A stretch of DNA of 64,000 nt, taken from the NCBI RefSeq assembly GCF_003480255.1, contig NZ_QUIN01000008.1, positions 14,187-78,186 on the forward strand. Reading direction: 5' to 3'. The translations under genes and the position numbers were made by a program. The notes beneath the pieces were generated by a model, which had not been told where the DNA came from, made no database searches, and worked only from the letters and a program-made list of their open reading frames with translations. The stretch is from Erysipelatoclostridium sp. AM42-17. GTDB lineage: Bacteria; Bacillota_I; Bacilli_A; Erysipelotrichales; Coprobacillaceae. Positions 25,468 through 36,900 of this stretch are shown piece by piece; within the stretch, counting starts at the first letter, position 1, and each line of letters opens with the position of its first letter.

Positions 25468-27729
25468 ATGAGTGATCAGAATGTAAAAGCAGCACAAAAA
25501 TATTTAAATGCGATGTTTGGTGGACATAAGGATTGGGTAAAACTGGATGAAGATGGAAAGACCGGAACAGCCGTGATGCAGGGAATCATTCGTGCATTTC
25601 AGATTCAGAATGGAATCTCAACGATTACAGGAACGGTTGGACCACTTACTATTAATACCATGAAGAAGTTAGCCATTATTACAAAAATGGATCCGAATGA
25701 TACTCCGCAGGTTAATGTATGCTTGATTCAGTGTGCTCTGTTTTGCAAAGGATATGCTGCTGGAGGAATTACTGGAATTTATTATACATCAGGAGTAAAT
25801 GCAGTTAAAAAGATGCAGGAAAATGCAGGACTGGAAGTTACGGGCAAAATTGATTGGAAAGTTTGGTCTGGATTGTTATCCCTAAACTGGTTTACAAAGG
25901 TTTCTGGTGGGGATTCCAATATTGTTCTTATTCAACAGCAATTAAATAGTGACTGGTCAGATGTTATTGGTGTTGGACCTTGTGATGGAATTGCCTCAAG
26001 ACAGACAATTTTGTCTTTAGTTGGTGCATTGCAGGCGGCTGAAGGAGTTACAACTGAATTAATTACAGATTTGAATTCAGTTAATTTTGGCGATGCAACA
26101 ACAAATGCGTTTCCGGGTACATTACAGAACGGACAGAACTCGACGAAATATGTTCCATTTAATAAGATTGCTCAATACGGACTATATTTTAACGGATATA
26201 ATCCGGGAAGATTCGATGGCGTGTTTGATTCGACTACAGAGTCAAAGGTGTCAGAATTTCAGGAGTTTTATGGTCTGACAGGAATTGGACTTGTAACAAA
26301 AGGAAAAGTAAATGTTTCTACTATGAAATCATTGCTTACGAGTAAAGGCGATACAAACAGGGCAGCAAAAGCGTGTGACTGTGCAACAGTATTAAATAAA
26401 CAACAGGCATTAGATATAAAAAATGCAGGGTATACTCATGTAGGACGTTATCTGACAGGTTCTGTTGGAAAAGAACATACACCGAAATATTTGACATCAA
26501 CAGAAGTGAAAAACATTGAAAATGCAGGATTATCGGTATTCCCGATATATCAGGATGGAGGATATGAATTAAACTATTTTAAAGATCCATCACAGGGAAG
26601 TGTTGATGCTCAGACGGCAATTTTAGCGGCTGAGAGAATCGGCATACCAAGTGGAACGACTATATACTTTGCAGTGGATTTTGATTGTTATTCGTATCAG
26701 ATTGATACATTTATTATACCTTATTTTGAACAGATTCACATGATCTTTTTTAGTTCGACAAATGATAAAAACTATAAAGTCGGCATTTATGCACCAAGAT
26801 ATGTATGCACTAAAGTTTATGAAGCAGGATTGGCAAGTAAATCTTTTGTGGCAGATATGTCGACTGGGTTTAGCTGTAATTTGGGATATTCGATGCCGAA
26901 GAACTGGGCGTTTGATCAATTTTGTGAGTTGAGTTCATTTTCTTCATCACCTTCGTTTCCGCTGGATAAAGATGCATATTCAGGGAGAGATACTGGATTT
27001 AAAAAGTTCGATGCCGTATCGACAAAAACAGATGAGGAAATAGCGCAAGAAAATCTTCGGGCAAAGGTAAAAATAGCACGAAATCAATATGTCTATAATG
27101 TAATGGAGCCGCTTGGTTATCTGAATAAAATTATGGATGTGGGTGTGGAGTATGATAAGGAAATTTCACTGGGAACAATGATGAGTCCTCAAGGAGCAAT
27201 TGATATTTCTACTAAAATATCCACATCGCTTGAAAGTTCAACTGGTAAAATTTATAATATAAAAGTGGATATAGGAAATGATGGAGAATTGACACAAACT
27301 TGCAAAAATCAAATTATGGAGATTTCATCAAATTTATCAGATACAGGTATAGAGGGAGCAGATAACTTTGGAAATACGATAGAAAAAATTGCTTTATCGG
27401 TTAAATCTGGTAATATTGCTTTTGAAATAAATAATGTTTTTGCCAATAGTGTAGAGTTTTCCATTGTATTTAGTACATCAGATTTGCTGCCAGAAGAGGA
27501 AAAAGAGTGGACAATATCGGTTGCTTTGATTTTTACAATGACATTAAATTCTAATAGTGGTCTTGAATTTAATGTTGTAGAATTCACAAAAGAGCATAGT
27601 AATATACTGGCAGGAGCCGTAATATTAGTTCTTGCGGGTGCATTAGTTGTAAATGCAATTCCGTCAATTATTGCTTTATTTTCAGCTGGAGCAGGTACTG
27701 TTTTTGGTTTGTTGATTCAAGCGCTGTAA
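25468..27729 (+). CDS. Peptidoglycan-binding / DUF1906 (GH25-like) protein with C-terminal hydrophobic domain
   Basis: 753 residues from ATG 25468, 8 bases after AGGAGG. Residues about 1-300 hold several peptidoglycan-binding-like repeats (VMQGIIRAFQIQNGI, SGVNAVKKMQENAGLEVTGK, ESKVSEFQEFYGLTGIG). Residues about 305-510 are a DUF1906 domain, a glycoside-hydrolase-like TIM barrel (AGYTHVGRYLTG, VFPIYQDGG, TIYFAVDFDC with acidic residues, NWAFDQFCE). The last 230 residues are unfamiliar and end in a long hydrophobic segment (AVILVLAGALVVNAIPSIIA). There is no Sec signal peptide, so export by the neighbouring secretion system, lysis or another route must be assumed. Codon use is more A+T-rich than in the transfer genes. 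It may be an anti-neighbour wall-directed effector (inference). Confidence 0.75.
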   Translation: MSDQNVKAAQKYLNAMFGGHKDWVKLDEDGKTGTAVMQGIIRAFQIQNGISTITGTVGPLTINTMKKLAIITKMDPNDTPQVNVCLIQCALFCKGYAAGGITGIYYTSGVNAVKKMQENAGLEVTGKIDWKVWSGLLSLNWFTKVSGGDSNIVLIQQQLNSDWSDVIGVGPCDGIASRQTILSLVGALQAAEGVTTELITDLNSVNFGDATTNAFPGTLQNGQNSTKYVPFNKIAQYGLYFNGYNPGRFDGVFDSTTESKVSEFQEFYGLTGIGLVTKGKVNVSTMKSLLTSKGDTNRAAKACDCATVLNKQQALDIKNAGYTHVGRYLTGSVGKEHTPKYLTSTEVKNIENAGLSVFPIYQDGGYELNYFKDPSQGSVDAQTAILAAERIGIPSGTTIYFAVDFDCYSYQIDTFIIPYFEQIHMIFFSSTNDKNYKVGIYAPRYVCTKVYEAGLASKSFVADMSTGFSCNLGYSMPKNWAFDQFCELSSFSSSPSFPLDKDAYSGRDTGFKKFDAVSTKTDEEIAQENLRAKVKIARNQYVYNVMEPLGYLNKIMDVGVEYDKEISLGTMMSPQGAIDISTKISTSLESSTGKIYNIKVDIGNDGELTQTCKNQIMEISSNLSDTGIEGADNFGNTIEKIALSVKSGNIAFEINNVFANSVEFSIVFSTSDLLPEEEKEWTISVALIFTMTLNSNSGLEFNVVEFTKEHSNILAGAVILVLAGALVVNAIPSIIALFSAGAGTVFGLLIQAL

Positions 27730-27755
27730 ATTGTAAAAGAATAAAAGAGACAATG

Positions 27756-27790
27756 GCCAGAGGTTCGATTTTATAAAGAGGACCTCTGGC
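27756..27790 (+). other. Hairpin upstream of the YcxB-like gene (no U-tract)
   Basis: A perfect 9-bp inverted repeat GCCAGAGGT/ACCTCTGGC (27756-27764 and 27782-27790) is followed directly by the ribosome-binding site AAAAGGGGG. It resembles the hairpins found before metK, the immunity gene and other genes in this element. Confidence 0.45.
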
Positions 27791-27809
27791 AAAAGGGGGA
27801 TTAAGAAGA

Positions 27810-28370
27810 ATGCATATTAAATCAATTGTGTCAGATGAGGATAGGGAAGAATTAGAAAGAATGCTTTCGCTTGGGTTTATAATTCCTAATCAATTATTTA
27901 AAACAAGACAGAAAAGTAGAATGATTATCTATATTTTTACACCTGTAGAATTTTTACTGTCGATTAATTGTTATCTGTCGGAAAGTTATTTGATGTTTGG
28001 AATAGGGATTGGAACTTGTGTGGCTTGTGTGGCTTGGATTATTTGGTATCAAATGATTGGTAAAAATTTTGAAAAAAATGTTCATGAATTTGTCTGGGGT
28101 AGATCAGGATATGAAACGGTGGATATCGATGAAAACGCAATTAAAATAGATGAAGATCAAATTTATGAATTTAAAAATATTGATAGAATGTTCTTATATA
28201 AAAACTTCTTTTTTTTCATAACAAATGAAAAGAAAATATTTATATTTAAAACGACAGATATGGAGTCGGATGAACTTATAAAAATTATTAAAACAACAGG
28301 GATTTTATTTGAAAAAAAAGAAAAACCATTTAATATTTATAAGTATTGTAAAAAAGGAAAAAGTTTTTAA
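27810..28370 (+). CDS. Small two-helix membrane protein with YcxB-like C-terminal domain
   Basis: 186 residues. Two hydrophobic helices (about residues 44-85: IIYIFTPVEFLLSINCY, GIGIGTCVACVAWIIWY) are followed by a soluble domain. The pattern VDIDENAIKI, IYEFKNIDRMFLYKNFFFFI, IFIFKTTD resembles the PH-like C-terminal domain of YcxB-type proteins. The gene is A+T-rich like the DUF1906 gene before it and ends at a strong terminator, so the two form a cargo pair. A membrane protein next to a possible wall- or membrane-directed effector could be its immunity factor; this is inference without direct support. Confidence 0.5.
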   Translation: MHIKSIVSDEDREELERMLSLGFIIPNQLFKTRQKSRMIIYIFTPVEFLLSINCYLSESYLMFGIGIGTCVACVAWIIWYQMIGKNFEKNVHEFVWGRSGYETVDIDENAIKIDEDQIYEFKNIDRMFLYKNFFFFITNEKKIFIFKTTDMESDELIKIIKTTGILFEKKEKPFNIYKYCKKGKSF

Positions 28371-28429
28371 AAATAAGCAGAGGATGGTGGATTTATCATT
28401 CTTTTAGAGAAGAGCATGTATTTTAAAGA

Positions 28430-28460
28430 GGGGATCTGGTTTTGCCAGTCCCCTTTTTTT
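28430..28460 (+). terminator. Rho-independent terminator after the DUF1906/YcxB-like pair
   Basis: GGGGATCTGG (28430-28439) pairs with CCAGTCCCC (28445-28453) with one bulged T, followed by seven T. The downstream part of this 400-base gap (28461-28775) holds the promoter, direct repeat and hairpin listed separately; I see no gene in it. Confidence 0.8.
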
Positions 28461-28519
28461 CATCAAAAACGTTGATGTTTTATCAAATGACGCAAAAAAT
28501 AAAAAGAATAATGCAGGGG

Positions 28520-28548
28520 GTGACATTATTAGTTATTGCTGTTATATT
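28520..28548 (+). promoter_or_regulatory. Candidate promoter of the Agr-like operon
   Basis: GTGACA (28520-28525) and TATATT (28543-28548) are separated by 17 bases, a fair match to a sigma-A promoter. Transcription would start near 28555, just upstream of the 15-bp direct repeat, and run into the response-regulator gene. Confidence 0.4.
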
Positions 28549-28560
28549 TGGATAAAATAC

Positions 28561-28595
28561 AAATAAATTATAAAAAGTATAAATAAATTATAAAA
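28561..28595 (+). repeat. 15-bp direct repeat, 20-bp period
   Basis: AAATAAATTATAAAA occurs at 28561-28575 and again at 28581-28595. Two copies about two helical turns apart are the layout used by dimeric regulators such as LytTR-type proteins. Its place before the Agr-like regulator gene suggests an operator, but the motif is simple and A+T-rich. Confidence 0.45.
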
Positions 28596-28708
28596 TGGCG
28601 ACAGTTTTTTCTTACTCAAGTGTTTATTATATAGAGGACAAAATAAGACAGCAAAGGAAGTGGTGCTGTTGCATCGGAAAAATGACACAAAATTAGTGAT
28701 GTCCATTC

Positions 28709-28738
28709 GGGAAAAGAATTGAAGGGGATTCTTTTCCC
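28709..28738 (+). other. Leader hairpin before the Agr-like regulator
   Basis: A perfect 11-bp stem GGGAAAAGAAT/ATTCTTTTCCC (28709-28719 and 28728-28738) with an 8-base loop lies 37 bases before the regulator start. It could be a weak attenuator or an mRNA stabiliser; only TATTTG follows, not a T-run. Confidence 0.4.
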
Positions 28739-28775
28739 TATTTGTCGTGTTACGAAAGACTGAGGGTGAGAAAAT

Positions 28776-29485
28776 ATGCTGGAACTTGCAATCTGTGATG
28801 ATGATATCATCCTGTGTAATTGGTTAGAACAGAAGTTGTTCCATTATGGAAAAGCGAATGACTGCCATATATCTGTAGAAATATACTATTCTGCGGTGCA
28901 GCTTCTTAACAGACTAGAAGAAGAATCCTACGATATGTTATTCCTTGATATTTGTCTGGAACATGAGAATGGAATTGATATCGGAACGGAGATACGAAAG
29001 AAAAATTATGGAAAAGAACTGCAGATTACCTATATTTCAACATATCAGGAATATGCAATGAAATTATTCCGCATCCATTTGATTTTCTTGTAAAGCCGAT
29101 CCGAGAGGAAGAACTTTTCCGGGTAATAGGTGAATTACGTGAACTGTTAAAAGAACGGAAGAAAATATTTGAATATACAGATACAAAAGGAATCCACAAA
29201 ATTTCTTATGACAAGATCCTGTATTTTTATAGTCTGGGAAAAAGAGTACATATCGTGACATCGGAAAAAGAATTTGAATATCGAGGAAAATTAAAGGATG
29301 TAGCGGATGTAACAGAAGAATATTTCTTACTGATTCACAAGTCCTATCTCATCAATATGGAACACGTGGAGCATTACGAATATGACAACGTGGTTATGAA
29401 AGACAAGACACGTCTCAGTATCAGTAAAGCAAATCGCAAGAAGGTCAGGGAAAGACTATTACAAACGGAGAAGAAAAGATTATGA
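28776..29485 (+). pseudogene. AgrA-like response regulator (receiver + LytTR), frameshifted
   Basis: The first frame (28776-29093) encodes a receiver domain: MLELAICDDDIIL with the acidic pair, YDMLFLDICLEHENGIDIG with the phospho-acceptor Asp, and TYISTYQEYAMKLF. It then ends in RIHLIFL and a stop. From about 29082 another frame continues the normal protein (DFLVKPIREEELF) through a LytTR DNA-binding domain (ISYDKILYFYSLGKRVHI, YFLLIHKSYLINMEHV) to the stop at 29485. Loss of one base near 29080 explains this. The gene overlaps the histidine kinase by 4 bases. Whether the break is real, a sequencing error or bypassed by frameshifting cannot be told here. Confidence 0.8.
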
Positions 29486-30756
29486 ATATCCATTTGATCA
29501 CTTATCTGACAAGTAAATTATTCTGGATTTATACTGTGTTCCGTTACAATACCATCCTGTATCCCAAAGATGAGGATACACAAAAGCTATTTGCATATTT
29601 TTGCGCGTATCTGCTTTCCTGTTGGGGAAGTATGCAGTGGGGAACGATGTACGGAGATCTGATCTTTGAGCTGATCGCTCTGTTAATTATAACAGTGGCA
29701 TATCAGGCAGACTGGCAACATCATGTCTGGAATACACTTATGGTATATATTATGGGAATTTTATGTAATGGGATTCCAATCGTGCTCTTTCAACGGTATG
29801 CGGTTGCAAGAAATCCGGTGCATCATCACATGGGACCGGGAACTATCGTAATGGGAAATTTTATATTCTTTTTACTGGAAGTTGTTATTGAAAGAAAAGT
29901 GGATGTAAAGAGAAGTTATTATATAAAGAACCGTCATTGGCTTGCTATGCTTTCTGTCCCGGTGATCAGTATTATAGTCTGTATCAGGATATTGCTGCCA
30001 GACAGAAGAGGTGTGCGGTCTACGATTGTATTATTCTTACTGTTTATCAATGTGTTTATTTTTTATCTGCACGATGAGGTTCAGAAAAGTTATATTGAAA
30101 CAGCAAAACAGGAAGAGATGAAGATTCAGATGAGCCAGTATGCAAAAGAACTGGAGATGATGATGAAATCACAGGACAGGCTGAATAAGATACATCATGA
30201 TTACAAGCACCATCTTACAACAATAGGGGCAATGGCAAAAACGGGAGGAAATGAAGAGATTCTATCGTATCTGAAACAAATGGAGAATATAGCCGGAACA
30301 GCCTTATGTCATCATTTATATACAGAAAACCGTAATATGAATAATCTGCTGAATTATATTTTGGAAGATTCGAAATCAGTAATTGAAAATCCGGAGATTT
30401 CTGTAGAAATACCGAATCATATAGGGGAAGAATTATTTGATATAAGTATAATAGTGGGAAATCTTATGGATAATGCTATTCGTGGGACAGCAGCTTCAGA
30501 TGAAAGGAGATTATCGTTTCAGATGTATTATGGAAAAGGAATCATGAATATCCAGATTGAGAATAGCATAAAAGATACACCAAAAGTGCGGAATGGAATT
30601 TATCTGACAACGAAAAGCAGGAAAGAAGGACATGGAATAGGATTACAAAATGTGAAACTCGTAGTAGAAAAATATCATGGTCAGATGGAGATCTGCCATA
30701 CGGAGAAATCCTTTCAAGTGAAAATATTATTATATATGAAATTAGATGAAAAATAG
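29482..30756 (+). CDS. AgrC-like GHKL sensor histidine kinase
   Basis: 424 residues. The N-terminal half (about 1-195) holds six hydrophobic helices. The cytoplasmic half has the phospho-acceptor region KIHHDYKHHLTTIG (around residue 237), the N-box IIVGNLMDNAIRG (around 322) and the G-box GHGIGLQNVKLVVEKY (around 383). Kinases of this class usually sense secreted peptides and phosphorylate a LytTR regulator, here the overlapping and frameshifted gene. No AgrB/AgrD pair is nearby, so the signal is unknown. The giant RHS toxin gene follows, which suggests that it is the target of control (inference). Confidence 0.85.
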   Translation: MNIHLITYLTSKLFWIYTVFRYNTILYPKDEDTQKLFAYFCAYLLSCWGSMQWGTMYGDLIFELIALLIITVAYQADWQHHVWNTLMVYIMGILCNGIPIVLFQRYAVARNPVHHHMGPGTIVMGNFIFFLLEVVIERKVDVKRSYYIKNRHWLAMLSVPVISIIVCIRILLPDRRGVRSTIVLFLLFINVFIFYLHDEVQKSYIETAKQEEMKIQMSQYAKELEMMMKSQDRLNKIHHDYKHHLTTIGAMAKTGGNEEILSYLKQMENIAGTALCHHLYTENRNMNNLLNYILEDSKSVIENPEISVEIPNHIGEELFDISIIVGNLMDNAIRGTAASDERRLSFQMYYGKGIMNIQIENSIKDTPKVRNGIYLTTKSRKEGHGIGLQNVKLVVEKYHGQMEICHTEKSFQVKILLYMKLDEK

Positions 30757-30785
30757 TAAGGCGATGGTGTCTTACTATTTTTTTC
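30752..30785 (+). terminator. Rho-independent terminator after the kinase
   Basis: AATAGTAAG/CTTACTATT (30752-30760 and 30771-30779) form a 9-bp stem followed by six T. It overlaps the kinase stop codon and isolates the two-component operon from the RHS gene. Confidence 0.8.
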
Positions 30786-30947
30786 GACCGATTTCGTCTA
30801 TTTTTGCCACCTCAAGGGGCATTTTTACCATTTATGAAAATTTTGTGATTTTTTAGATTATAGTAGTGCCAAAGTCAGAAAAAAGGAGGGTAGCGGTTAT
30901 TTTGTAAAGGAATTATAGAAAAAGATTACAAGAGGGAGAAAGAGACT

Positions 30948-33900
30948 ATGAAGAGATTTCGAAAGTCGGCTATAGCCTTAGTACTTGCACTCCTGATGGC
31001 ACTACAGGGAACAGAGCCTATTTTTGTACAGGCAAAAGAGGCCATTGAGGATGTACAGAAGAATGCAGATTTCTCCAGACCAGAGGCTTTGACGGAAGAG
31101 GAAGCAGGGATTACAGATTCCACATCTGGAGAACAAGATAAGAGTCAGCAGTCTGATGCGGACGTACAAAATGAAACGACGCCATCAGAAGATACAGAGA
31201 CGCAGGAAGAACAGACAACTCCAGCGGAAGAAACAGAAGAAAATCCGCAGGAAAAAGAAGTGGAGTTGAAAGAACCACAGGATTACTATCCGATTCCAGA
31301 AGAACCGGAAGGTGAACTGATTGATTATGATGCCATTTCCAAGACTTATAAGACAGGGGACAAGCAGTATACAACCGTTTATGGAGGTTATGTCGGAACT
31401 TATAAGAATGAGGATGGAGATACCGAGCTGGTTGATAATACACTTGTAAAACCAGAAGAAGCAGATACTCCGGCATCCGAAGAAGCACAGGAAGCCAGCA
31501 GTGTAGTGGCAACTGAAGAAAAGGAAGAGAAAACAGAAGTTTATCAGAACAAGGCAAACGATTATGCTATCCTTCTTCCGGAACAGATGTCAGAAGAGAA
31601 TGGTGTAACGATTGAAAATGGAAAGACCAGAATCGGGATCATTCCGGTAGATGGAGATTATACACATTCCGTTATTAAAGACAATGCGATCCTTTATAAT
31701 GAAGTTTACGAGGGCGCAGATGTTCAGTATACAGTACTGGATTCCAGCATTAAGGAAGATATCGTACTTCAGCAGCCAACAGACAGGGAAGTCTATGAAT
31801 ACGAGCTGCAGATTCCGGGGTATCAGGCAGAAGTAAAAGACAATCAGGTCTATATCTATCCGGAAGGGAAGACAATCAAAGATGCGAAGTATCTTCTGGA
31901 GACGCCATCAATGGAAGATGCTGCCGGGGAAATCAGTTTCCTGATCACATTGGAACTTCGGGAAGAAGATGGAAAAACAATCCTGACCGTAAAACCAGAT
32001 AGGGATTGGCTTTCGGCAGAAGAACGTCAGTATCCGGTCAGGATCGATCCGACACCAGTAGAGATTCAGAAGAGTTCCTTTAACATGATCGGTGTGGAAG
32101 AGGGAAGTCCTACCAGTCAGATTGGTGACAACAATTATCCGTATGTCGGATTTGATGATGGTATTAAGTCTGGGAACCTTGCAGGATTTGGTACTGCACA
32201 CCAGAACTGCCGGACTTATATCAAAGTAAATTCAAATTTTAGTCAGATTCCGAAAGATTCCAAAATTGACAGTGCAACATTTGCAGTCAGTCAGAAAACT
32301 GCATACAGTGGTGGTGCATCCCAGTTTGGACTTTATCGTGTAGATCAGTCGTGGAACACCTCCATCACATGGAAAACAAAACCAGTAAATCTTACGTTTC
32401 AGGATGTACAGAATGCAAGTACCAGCAGGAACAGCTATATCAATTATGACGTCAAAGATCTGGTCAATGACTGGGTGCAGGGAACTCATGCGAATAACGG
32501 ATTTGCACTGGTAGCCATTGCCGAGGCAAATAACCTTGGAGCTTCTATGCAGTGTGAGGTACTGAATAACAGGGCATCCGTTTATGGACCGAAACTCAGC
32601 ATCCAGTGGTCACCGGCTGAAGATCCATATCTGCGAGATATGTCACTGGATGAAACAACGATCCTGCTTCGCCCGATGACAGAAAAGAATACAAATGGAA
32701 AGCTGAAGTTTGATGCCGTATTTGCAGACGGAATTGCAAAGAGCAAATCTACAGTAGAATATTATCTGCTTCCAGATGAGGAAAATGAAGAACATCACGA
32801 AACAGATGCAAAACCATTGTATTCCTATCCAGACAGTACTGAATACAATAAGCAGTTCCCGGAGGCGAATAAGTATTACAGCAAAGATTCCAACTGGCAG
32901 AGTGCACTGTATTCAGGGCTGACGAAGGACAAGCTTTATAAGATCAAAGCAAAAGCATCGAAAGAGATTGATGGAAAGCTGGAAACAGGAAAAGAAGTGA
33001 CCAGTGACAGCTTTGTGATCTATGAAGTGAAGCAGTTTGATACATTCCCGAAGATTGCAAAATATTATGGTGTTCCGCTTAAGAACATTATGAAAGACAA
33101 TCAGGTTATGGACGCACTGGTAGTCGCAAATAACACGATCTTTATCCGTAACCCACAGACAAATGTTCCATATAGTCCTGCACCGCTTACCGATCAGGAT
33201 AAGATGCGGATTGACGGAGCATTGATGGGAAGAGGCCTGCACTGTGAATTTGGATTTGAACCAGTCAACTTAAATACTGGTAACTTCTACATGGATCAGT
33301 CCGATGCGACGATGAATGAACTGAATGGAGAATTCTCCATTACAAGAAGCTACAATTCCAAAGGAACAGACCAGCATTCCATGTTCGGACGTGGATGGAG
33401 CTTTAACTATGACCAGTCACTTTCTCAAATGGAGGACGGAAGTCTTCTGTATATGAGAGGGGACGGAAGTTATCTGATCTTTGATAAGAATGAAGATGGA
33501 AGCTACACTGCTCCGGATGGTTATGTATATGATTTAAAAGCAGTCAGCTATAAAGATACAGACCATGACTACATCGGATGGGAACTGACAGATGCGGATC
33601 AGAGCGTCTGGTCATTTGATAAATATGGAATTTTACGTTATGTAACGGATGTGAATGGATTTAAGACAGTATTAGATTATGACGATGATTATAATCTGAG
33701 TAAGATTACAACACCATCCGGAAAAACATTCGGGGTAAAACAGGATAAATTCGGGCATATCAAGGAACTGTCTCTTCCAGATGGTGGAAAAGTTTCTTAC
33801 AAATATGATGAGCAGGGAAATCTGATATCTGTAACAGATCCGAATGGAACAACAAAAGAGTACAAATATGATGATGACAGCCGTATGACAAGCTGGAAAG

Positions 33901-36900
33901 ATGAGAATGGCAATACGGTTGTAAAGAATACTTACGATAAAGAAGGAAGAGTTGTAGAGCAGACTGATGCAGAAAAAGGAACGGCAACTTTCAAGTACGG
34001 AAAGAGTTCTACTACAACAACGGATAACGAAGGAAATAAGACCGTTTATCATTATGATGATCAGTACCGCACAACATCCATTGAATATCCGGATGGAACA
34101 ACCTGTGAAAAGACTTATAATGCAGAGAATCAGCTTGCTTCCGAAACGACAGCAGCCGGAACAAAAACTTACACTTATGATACATTTGGCAATGTAGCAA
34201 CGGAGACAAGAGAGGATGGAAAGACAGCCTCTTATACTTATAATGAGCAGAATAAGCTGACCAGTGCAACTGGATATAACGGAGCAACGGTTACTTACAG
34301 TTATGACGGTAATGGAAATATGGTCACATCTACAAAACCGGATGGAACAGCCATTACCTATACTTACGATGACAAACATCGTATGGTATCCCAGACAGAC
34401 GGCAGAGGTGTCACAACAACGTATTCGTATGACGGACCGAACATGACCGGATATGTGGATGGAAATGGAGCAGCATGGGGATTCACGTATGACGCGATGA
34501 ATCGTGCAGTTACCATGACAGATCCACTTGGAAATGTAACCTCGAACAGTTACGATGCGAATGGCAATCTGACTTCCAAGACAGCAGCCGATGGCGGTGT
34601 GACCGCTTATACGCTGGATGGTGTGGGAAATATTACAGCAAGTACTGACGCACTGGGGAATACCACCACTTATACTTATGATAAGATGTACAACATGACC
34701 AGTGGTACAGATCCGAAAGGAAATCAGATCAGCTACGTTTATGATAAGAATTATCAGCAGGTCAAAGCAACCGATGCAAAAGGAAATACAATTACTTATA
34801 AGTATGACAGCATGGGACGTGTCATAGAAGAGAGTAATAAAGATTTTGGAACAAAGCTCTATGAATATGACAAAGCAGGAAATCTGAAAAAATATACCGA
34901 TGGAAATGGAAATGCAACCGTATCCAAGTTTGATTCTCTTGGACAGGTGCTTCAGTCCAAAGATGCAGTTGGTAATATAACCAAATATGAATATGACGCA
35001 TTAGGAAATGAAACCAAGATTACTTATGGAGATGGAAGCAGCCATTCCAAGGAATATGATAACTGCGGAAGACTCGCTAAAGAGACAGATGAATTAGGTG
35101 CAGTTACCACTTATACTTATGATGCGGCAGACAATCTGGTATCAAAATCAGATGACAGTGGAAGAACCTGGACTTATACCTACGATAATACAGGAAACCG
35201 CTTAAGTGAAACCAACCCAGAAGGTGGAACTACCACATATACTTATGATAAAGCAGGAAATCTGGTATCTTCTACCGATGAAGAGGGAAGAACAGATACT
35301 TATGCTTACGACAAGGCAGGAAATCTGACTACATCCAAAGATGCCCTTGGATATACCGTATCCATGAAGTATGACTTAAATGGAAATCTGGTATCCTCTA
35401 CCGATGAAAATGGAAATACCAGTACCATGACTTACGATGGTAATGGAAACATGACATCGGTAAGCGATGCAAAGGGCAACATTACAGCAATGAAATATGA
35501 TTCCACCGACAATCTGGAACAGACGGTGGATGCCCTGAAAGGAAAGACCACTTACGAATACGATTCACAGGGCAACAGCACAAAGATGACAGATGCCCTC
35601 GGCAATGCGTATAGTTATGTGTATGATAAAGAGGGAAATAACACATCCATAATACTGCCGACAGGGGACAAGGTGCTGATGGAGTACGATGCCATCGGAC
35701 AGCTTGTAAAATGTACGGATGCACAGGGACTCGTAATTACCTATCAATATGACGGAGCAGGCAACCTGATCCATTCCTCCGACAATGGTGGAAACAGTAT
35801 GGATTATACTTATGATGGTGCCGGAAATGTACTGACACAGACCGATGAACTTGGCAGGACAGCAACATACAAGTACGATCAGTACGGCAGACTCCTGAAA
35901 CTTACTGAAGCAGACGGAAGTATCACATCTTATGAATATGATGTTATGGACCGCATTACAGCGGTAACGGATGCGGAAGGTCATAAAACAACCTTTACCT
36001 ACGATAAAGTCGGCAACCAGTTATCCATGACAGAAGAAGAGGAAGCCACATATAAATACGCTTACGATAAGAAAGACCGGGTTATTTCTCAGACAAATCC
36101 ACTGGGAGCATCCAGCACCTTTAAGTATGACGGAAATGATAATGTGACGGAATCTGTCGATGAAAACGGTACGGTTACCAAGTATGCTTACGATAAAAAT
36201 GACAATCTCGTATCCCAGACAGACGGAAATGGAAATACGACAACCTACCAGTATGATGAACTGGACCGCAAGATCGGTGAGACTTCTCCGTTAAAAGAAA
36301 CAAATGAATACCGTTATGATGCCATTGGAAATCTTACCAAATCAAAAGATCCGATGGGACTCATTACCGAATACAAATATGACAGCCTGAGTAACATGAC
36401 GGAACAGATTTCTCCAAAGGGAGCAGTTACCAAATATGATTACGACAAGCATGGCAATGTCATTTCTGTAACGGATGCAAAGGGAAATGAGACACAGTAC
36501 AGTGTTGACCTGAATGACAATGTCACAAAGATGACACAGGCGAATGGTGGAGAGTATACCTATAGTTATGATAAAGCCGGACGTCTGAAGAGTATGACCA
36601 GTCCACTGGGTTATACTAAAAATTTCTCTTATGATAAAGTGGACAACGTGGTAAAAGAAAGCGACAGCTTAAAGAGTACCACTACTTATACTTACGATAA
36701 GCTCCATAACATGAAGTCTTCTACCAATGCACTGGATGGAACAACCAGCTTTTCTTATGATAAGTATGGCAATCTGGTGAAGGAGACAGATCCGCTTGGA
36801 CGGAGCAATACCTACAGTTATGACCTGGCAGGTCAGATGACTTCTGCAGCTGATCCGCTTGGTAAGATAACTGCTTACACTTACGACCCGGCAGGAAATA

